21,731 bases of DNA from an uncultured Clostridia bacterium (GTDB lineage: Bacteria; Bacillota; Clostridia; Christensenellales; Aristaeellaceae), in the NCBI GenBank assembly GCA_934631985.1, contig CAKTYE010000041.1, positions 1-21,731 of the forward strand, in the 5' to 3' direction. Shown here in pieces: positions 20,861 to 21,731 of the stretch. The notes under the pieces are model-generated. The model worked only from the letters and a program-made list of their open reading frames with translations, made no database searches and had not been told where the DNA came from. A program made the translations under genes and the position numbers. Numbering within the stretch: position 1 is the first letter of the stretch; each line of letters opens with the position of its first letter.

Positions 20861-21504
20861 GCCTTTCGCCTTTCCATGATCCAGTCGCCCGCTTCGCGCA
20901 GGGACGGCAATACGGGGACCCCCGCCTGACGCAGCGTCTCATCCAGCTGATGTCCCCCGGAGATCAGCAGACAGGCGCAGCCCATGGCCTTTGCCGTTTC
21001 CGCATCGTGCAGGGTATCGCCGAGGAACACCGCGTCGCTGCCGGGAATGCCCAGCTTCCGCATATAATCTACGCCCATCTGCACCTTGCTGACGGCATAG
21101 ATGTCCTTCAGGCCCATGACCTCATCGAAGCAGCCTGCCAGCTCGGGATACTGGGCCAGCTGCTCATGCAGCAGCCGATCCTGCGAAGCGGAAAGAATGA
21201 CCTGCCGCACGCCTGCGTCATGAAGACGGTGCGCTGTTTCCGCCGCATAAGGGGTCAGGGGCGTACCGGGGAAATTTTGATGATACCCCTCCGACCATTC
21301 GTGGGCCAGGGCGGCAAACTCCTCGTCGGTCACGCCCATGTCGCGATAATAATCCTGCACCGGGAAGCGGAACAGGCGGCGGTATTCCTCCGCATCCGTT
21401 GCGCGGATGCCGTGGCGGGCAAAAACCTCGTTATTTACGCGCACAACCAGCGGCACATCCGCAACGGTGGTGCCGTTCCAGTCCCAGAAAACTGTTTGGA
21501 TCAT
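20857..21504 (-). CDS. HAD-family hydrolase (phosphoglycolate phosphatase-like)
   Basis: 215 aa from the ATG at 21504, nine bases after GGAGG. HAD motifs: FWDWNGTTV (6-14) with the nucleophile D8, 'VILSASQ' (motif II Ser), the Lys of 'SKVQMG', and 'FLGDTLHDAETAKAMG' (motif IV, acidic pair). Motif I reads D-W-N, where classical phosphatases have D-x-D; the acid/base Asp is an Asn here. WDWNGT forms are seen in a branch of HAD proteins in Bacillota, so this is probably family-typical. The cap domain is helical (about 20-90), of the phosphoglycolate phosphatase kind; the substrate is unknown. Its stop overlaps the ATPase start (ATGA). The leader contains a terminator-like hairpin. Confidence 0.86.
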   Translation of the reverse strand: MIQTVFWDWNGTTVADVPLVVRVNNEVFARHGIRATDAEEYRRLFRFPVQDYYRDMGVTDEEFAALAHEWSEGYHQNFPGTPLTPYAAETAHRLHDAGVRQVILSASQDRLLHEQLAQYPELAGCFDEVMGLKDIYAVSKVQMGVDYMRKLGIPGSDAVFLGDTLHDAETAKAMGCACLLISGGHQLDETLRQAGVPVLPSLREAGDWIMERRKA

Positions 21505-21528
21505 ATGCAGTGTCCTCCATCGCTTCTG

Positions 21529-21565
21529 AAAAAATAAAAGGGAGGGAGAAGGAAGTCTCCCTTTT
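21529..21565 (-). terminator. Terminator-like hairpin in the leader of the HAD/ATPase operon (possible attenuator)
   Basis: On the minus strand AAAAGGGAG (21565-21557), 12-nt loop, CTCCCTTTT (21544-21536), then ATTTTTT: a full intrinsic terminator. The GGGAG can alternatively pair with a nearer CTCCC (ending at 21547), giving a competing hairpin. It stands between the promoter at 21579-21607 and the HAD start at 21504. Confidence 0.8.
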
Positions 21566-21578
21566 GCGTCTTCATTCC

Positions 21579-21607
21579 ATGATAGTTGTCCAGGTTTTTC
21601 CTGTCAA
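21579..21607 (-). promoter_or_regulatory. Promoter of the HAD / P-type ATPase operon
   Basis: On the minus strand TTGACA (21607-21602), 17 bases, TATCAT (21584-21579), near-consensus sigma-A. The start point near 21572 lies only a few bases before the terminator-like hairpin. The 120 bases to the right (21608-21731) show no gene that I can recognise. Confidence 0.8.
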
Positions 21608-21731
21608 GGCTTGTGCAGGGAGATGATATTAAAATCCTGTAAACAATTTGGAAAAATAGGGCGCAAAGAGCAAAATGGAAACGTTGCTGTTAGTCTACGC
21701 AAACATATGCAGAAAGTAATCACTCATATAA

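Overview
The window looks like chromosomal DNA from a Gram-positive anaerobe of the Bacillota, most likely a GC-rich gut-type member of the Clostridia. The signs are near-consensus sigma-A promoters (TTGACA, 17 nt, TATAAT-like), strong AGGAGG ribosome binding sites, rubrerythrin, a possible CcpA-type cre site, secreted C-x-x-C repeat and beta-helix proteins, and Clostridia-style palindromic intergenic repeats. The genus cannot be named from the sequence alone. I see no rRNA, tRNA or CRISPR.

Layout, left to right. Positions 1-150 hold the start of a minus-strand TetR-type regulator with its own promoter and operator-like repeats. Next come a zinc-ribbon/DEDDh exonuclease (+), rubrerythrin (-), and divergently nagB (+) with a regulated-looking leader. 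The nagB terminator is present twice, flanking a structured 191-bp MITE-like insert (3276-3466). A secreted protein with seven C..CxxC..H repeats follows. From 5194 to 8581 the plus strand carries a metallophosphoesterase, a UPF0178 protein, pyrE (own promoter), rfbA and rfbC. This gives only two of the four dTDP-rhamnose genes.

From 8715 to 11047 the minus strand has an aldo/keto reductase broken by an internal deletion, and a Y-family DNA polymerase. Divergent from the polymerase are a coiled-coil protein and a signal peptidase I-like protein in which both catalytic-dyad positions are substituted (Ser to Asp, Lys to Arg). A palindromic repeat separates these from a minus-strand block: a secreted beta-helix protein, then a three-gene phage tail-tip module (52-aa XkdX-like protein, 126-aa protein, 750-aa Ig-like tail protein) with no other phage genes in view. 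The right end, all minus, carries a tandem-GNAT acetyltransferase and a translationally coupled HAD phosphatase / CtpE-like P-type ATPase pair. The leader of that pair contains a terminator-like hairpin placed directly after a near-consensus promoter.

Most of the window is ordinary core and accessory metabolism. The items most worth a second look are the substituted signal peptidase and its coiled-coil neighbour, the attenuator-like leader of the HAD/ATPase pair, the structured element that duplicated the nagB terminator, the C/C/C/H repeat protein, and the orphan tail module.
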